A DNA stretch of 64,000 nt from Cyclobacteriaceae bacterium. Its GTDB lineage: Bacteria; Bacteroidota; Bacteroidia; Cytophagales; Cyclobacteriaceae. The notes under the pieces were generated by a model, which saw only the letters and a list, made by a program, of their open reading frames with translations, made no database searches and was not told the origin of the DNA. The stretch lies in the NCBI GenBank assembly GCA_019694875.1, contig JAIBBC010000001.1, forward strand, positions 868,001 to 932,000. The letters run 5' to 3'. The position numbers and the translations under genes are program-made. Below are positions 61,556-64,000 of the stretch, piece by piece (positions within the stretch are counted from its first letter, which is position 1; the number at the start of each line of letters is the position of its first letter).

Positions 61556-62308
61556 TTACAGGGAATTGTCGGTAACCGACTTGGATCTGCGAAGCTCGAA
61601 GTTCTGGCCGAGATAAACTTTGCGCACTTGCGGGTCACTGGCCAGCTCATGAGCAGTACCTGACTTGAATAATTTGCCGTCAACCATCAGGTATGCGCGA
61701 TCGGTAATCGATAAAGTTTCGTCTACGTTGTGATCGGTAATCAGGATACCGATGTTTTTACTTTTGAGCCGTGCAATAATGGTTTGAATTTCCTCCACTG
61801 CAATCGGGTCGACACCGGCAAAGGGTTCATCAAGCAAAACAAACTTCGGATCAACCGCCAATGCCCTCGCAATCTCGGTTCTTCTTCTTTCACCACCCGA
61901 CAGCGACATACCCAAATTTTTCCGCACCTTTTGCAGACTGAATTCTTCCAATAGCTGATCTACTTTTTCTTTCCGTTGCTTACTGGTGTTGTCGCGCATT
62001 TCTAAAACGGCCAGAATGTTTTCTTCAACGGTAAGCTTTCTGAATACCGATGCTTCCTGCGCGAGATATCCCAATCCAAGCTTGGCGCGCTGATACATGG
62101 GCAGCGGAGTTATCTCCTCATTCTCCAGAAATATTTTTCCTTCATTGGGTTTGATAAGCCCAACGATCATGTAGAACGATGTCGTCTTCCCGGCACCATT
62201 CGGACCGAGCAGACCCACGATCTCTCCCTGGTTAACTTCCACGGAAACATTGTTAACCACCGTGCGGGTTTTATATTTCTTAACAAGATTCTCTGCCCGT
62301 AATTTCAT
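61556..62308 (-). CDS. lptB: LPS export ABC transporter ATPase LptB
   Basis: The protein is 250 residues from the ATG at 62308 ([20 protein letters not shown]); an in-frame TTG at 62317 overlaps the recJ stop. Walker A is [17 protein letters not shown], the Q-loop is [22 protein letters not shown], the signature is [17 protein letters not shown], Walker B is [15 protein letters not shown] and the H-loop is [13 protein letters not shown]. These are the LptB-specific forms. LptB drives LPS extraction with LptFG, which are not in this window. It follows recJ by one base. Confidence 0.94.
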   Translation of the reverse strand: MKLRAENLVKKYKTRTVVNNVSVEVNQGEIVGLLGPNGAGKTTSFYMIVGLIKPNEGKIFLENEEITPLPMYQRAKLGLGYLAQEASVFRKLTVEENILAVLEMRDNTSKQRKEKVDQLLEEFSLQKVRKNLGMSLSGGERRRTEIARALAVDPKFVLLDEPFAGVDPIAVEEIQTIIARLKSKNIGILITDHNVDETLSITDRAYLMVDGKLFKSGTAHELASDPQVRKVYLGQNFELRRSKSVTDNSL

Positions 62309-62309
62309 A

Positions 62310-64000
62310 TCAATCAAACTTAATGTCTTTCGCGCGAAGCTGAATAGACGTATATCCGTTATAATAATTTTCTTCTATCGTGAATGCCATGCGGAAAGGT
62401 GTTTGCATGGCAAGCTGTTCGTAATGTTCACCCAAATCAAACCCTACTACCTGGAATGCACTGCCGTTTCCTTCCTGCGATGCCGTGAACTTAACATGCC
62501 GGTCTTTGAAGTTTGATAAGGAATTCGATACGTAAACATTTTGCGCTTCAAACACAGGCCGCTGATTTTCCGGTCCGAAGGGTGCCATCTGCTTCAGCAC
62601 ATTGATAAACTTAGGTGTAATCGCATCGAAGGAAATGGTTGTATCAATTTCAATCGAAGGTGTGAGCATCTCGGAAGTGATCTGTGCCGTCACAACCTCT
62701 TCAAAACGCTGTTGAAAAGCCTCGAGGTTTTTTTTCTCCATGGTAAGGCCCGCGGCATACTTATGACCGCCAAACTTTTCGAGCAGGTCGCTGCACTTGC
62801 AAATCGCCTCATACAAGTCGAAACCCATTACGCTGCGCGCAGAGCCGGTTATTTTATCGTTCGATTCCGTAAGGATCACAGTGGGGCGGTAATATTTTTC
62901 GATACACCGAGCAGCAACTATGCCAATTACTCCCTTGTGCCACGTGTTTTTAAATAAAACAGTCGATTTCGCTGAGCGGAGCACCTCATTGTTGTGGATC
63001 ATTGACAAGGCCTCCTCGGTTATGTCAAGATCGAACTGCCTGCGGGTATCATTGTTAAGATTCAATGCACCTGCCAGCTCTAGTGCTTCCGATTCCGTTT
63101 CTGCGATCAGCAATTCAACTGCCGCGCTCGCATGTGCTACCCGGCCGGCAGCATTGATGCGTGGACCAAGCGTGAACACGATTCCGGATACATCCAGGTC
63201 GCTGCGATTTTGCGACACTTCGCGTAAAGCTTTCAGGCCCGGTAACGGGTTTTCATTCAGCTTTTTTAGTCCGAAATACGTAAGGATTCTGTTCTCACCT
63301 GTGATCGGGACAATATCGGATGCAGTACTTACAGCAACCAGATCGAGAAATCTGTAAACCTCCTGTTCATTGCGGTGTTGTCGTGCGAAAGCCTGGATTA
63401 GCTTGAAGCCAAGCGCGCAGCCGCTGAGTTCTTTGTATGGATAGTGGCAATCGTTTCTTTTCGGATCCAGTACGGCAACTGCATTTGGGATTTCTTCATC
63501 CGGCAGGTGATGATCGCAGATAATAAAGTCTATTCCTTTATGATCCGCCAGCACAACCATGTCGGAAGCCTTAATGCCACAGTCTAACGCAATGATTAAG
63601 GAATAACCATTTTCATCAGCCCACTCGATGCCAGCTCGCGATACGCCATAACCTTCTTTATGCCGGTCGGGAATATAAACTGCACAATGCGGATGAAACT
63701 CGCGGAGGTAGCTGTAAACAAGGGCCACTGCTGTGGTGCCGTCTACATCGTAATCGCCATACACCAGTATTTTCTCACCCGTATCAACAGCTTGTTTTAA
63801 ACGATCAACAGCTTGTTGCATGTCCTTCATTAAAAACGGATCATGCAGTTTATCAAGTGTTGGCCGAAAGTATGCTTTTGCGGAGTCGAAATCATTTGTG
63901 CCGCGCTGCACGAGAATGGTGCTGAGGTACGGATTGATGTTGATCTCCTGCGAGAGTTTTTCAACCGCTTCGCGTGGGGGAGTTTGCTTATAAATCCAGC
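62310..64000 (-). CDS. recJ: Single-stranded-DNA-specific exonuclease RecJ (N-terminus cut by window edge)
   Basis: The frame is open to the window edge; beyond the GTG at 63911 it continues through [20 protein letters not shown], matching the RecJ N-terminus, so only a few residues are missing. The DHH phosphoesterase motifs are [20 protein letters not shown] and [24 protein letters not shown]. The DHHA1 part has [13 protein letters not shown] and [15 protein letters not shown] with the [17 protein letters not shown]-binding loop. An OB fold ends the protein. It degrades single-stranded DNA 5'-3' in RecF and mismatch repair. It is translationally linked to lptB. Confidence 0.95.
   Translation of the reverse strand, partial: WIYKQTPPREAVEKLSQEININPYLSTILVQRGTNDFDSAKAYFRPTLDKLHDPFLMKDMQQAVDRLKQAVDTGEKILVYGDYDVDGTTAVALVYSYLREFHPHCAVYIPDRHKEGYGVSRAGIEWADENGYSLIIALDCGIKASDMVVLADHKGIDFIICDHHLPDEEIPNAVAVLDPKRNDCHYPYKELSGCALGFKLIQAFARQHRNEQEVYRFLDLVAVSTASDIVPITGENRILTYFGLKKLNENPLPGLKALREVSQNRSDLDVSGIVFTLGPRINAAGRVAHASAAVELLIAETESEALELAGALNLNNDTRRQFDLDITEEALSMIHNNEVLRSAKSTVLFKNTWHKGVIGIVAARCIEKYYRPTVILTESNDKITGSARSVMGFDLYEAICKCSDLLEKFGGHKYAAGLTMEKKNLEAFQQRFEEVVTAQITSEMLTPSIEIDTTISFDAITPKFINVLKQMAPFGPENQRPVFEAQNVYVSNSLSNFKDRHVKFTASQEGNGSAFQVVGFDLGEHYEQLAMQTPFRMAFTIEENYYNGYTSIQLRAKDIKFD

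Noticed and set aside
1-64000. tRNA, rRNA, CRISPR, insertion sequence or prophage features
   Set aside because: No cloverleaf, array of repeats, transposase or integrase was found on reading both strands; absence by eye is not proof for small RNAs.

Overview
The window is a gene-dense, moderate-GC bacterial chromosome segment carrying 69 protein genes, two of them cut by the window edges. I see no rRNA, tRNA, insertion sequence, prophage or CRISPR array. It almost certainly comes from the phylum Bacteroidota, probably the order Cytophagales. The signs are: many start codons 16-30 bases downstream of TAnnTTTG boxes (the Bacteroidota sigma-A -7 element) with little Shine-Dalgarno signal; a TonB-dependent receptor with an N-terminal CarboxypepD_reg-like domain; a fused MurF-alanine racemase; DUF6089, DUF4783 and DUF2911 proteins; PD40 proteins; and class II lipoprotein signals. 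The order-level placement is inference.

Layout. 1-8850 is mostly minus strand: a cut helicase-like gene, a LolC/E-type permease, rbfA, rpiB, tatC, glyA, two TPM-domain proteins and pdxJ, with one plus-strand membrane protein. 8912-18744 is plus strand: YqeY, CvpA, hydrolase, CBS protein, nadK, then an envelope block (two beta-barrel proteins, uppS, bamA, two Skp/OmpH chaperones) closed by a strong terminator. 18812-26479 holds an LD-carboxypeptidase and then a long minus run. That run includes a five-gene set (DinB, ATP-grasp, LysE exporter, sulfotransferase-like, class IV aminotransferase) that looks like an undescribed amino-acid-related pathway, followed by YHS, recX and nadC. 26659-32181 holds gpmI, a lipoprotein, an ABC exporter, a Fur/Zur regulator and TerC. 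32185-40246 is minus: a TerB/LETM1-like protein, purEK, a VOC protein, a HEAT-cyclophilin lipoprotein, a TerB-like protein and feoAB. 40297-48258 holds a 56-residue small gene, an S41 protease, murF-alr, csaA, and a probable zinc-uptake TonB receptor with its lipoprotein. 48267-53376 holds an atypical HisA homologue, a PD40/OmpA-like protein, DUF2911, a 40-residue membrane peptide, a LOG-family enzyme and a tandem aspartic protease with PDZ. 53416-57302 is a small type III polyketide locus: flavoprotein, UbiA-like, type III PKS, methyltransferase. 57340-64000 holds a lipoprotein, a P450, a deoxynucleoside kinase, GH3, lptB and recJ.

The points most worth following are the type III PKS locus with its aspartate-poor UbiA; the 15-base palindrome overlapping both the promoter and the start codon of the TonB receptor (a Zur-type operator on a probably leaderless message); the HisA homologue lacking the first catalytic aspartate; the DinB/ATP-grasp/LysE/sulfotransferase/aminotransferase operon; and two small genes (40 and 56 codons). 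All family names come from reading the protein sequences and from memory of the families. No database search was run.
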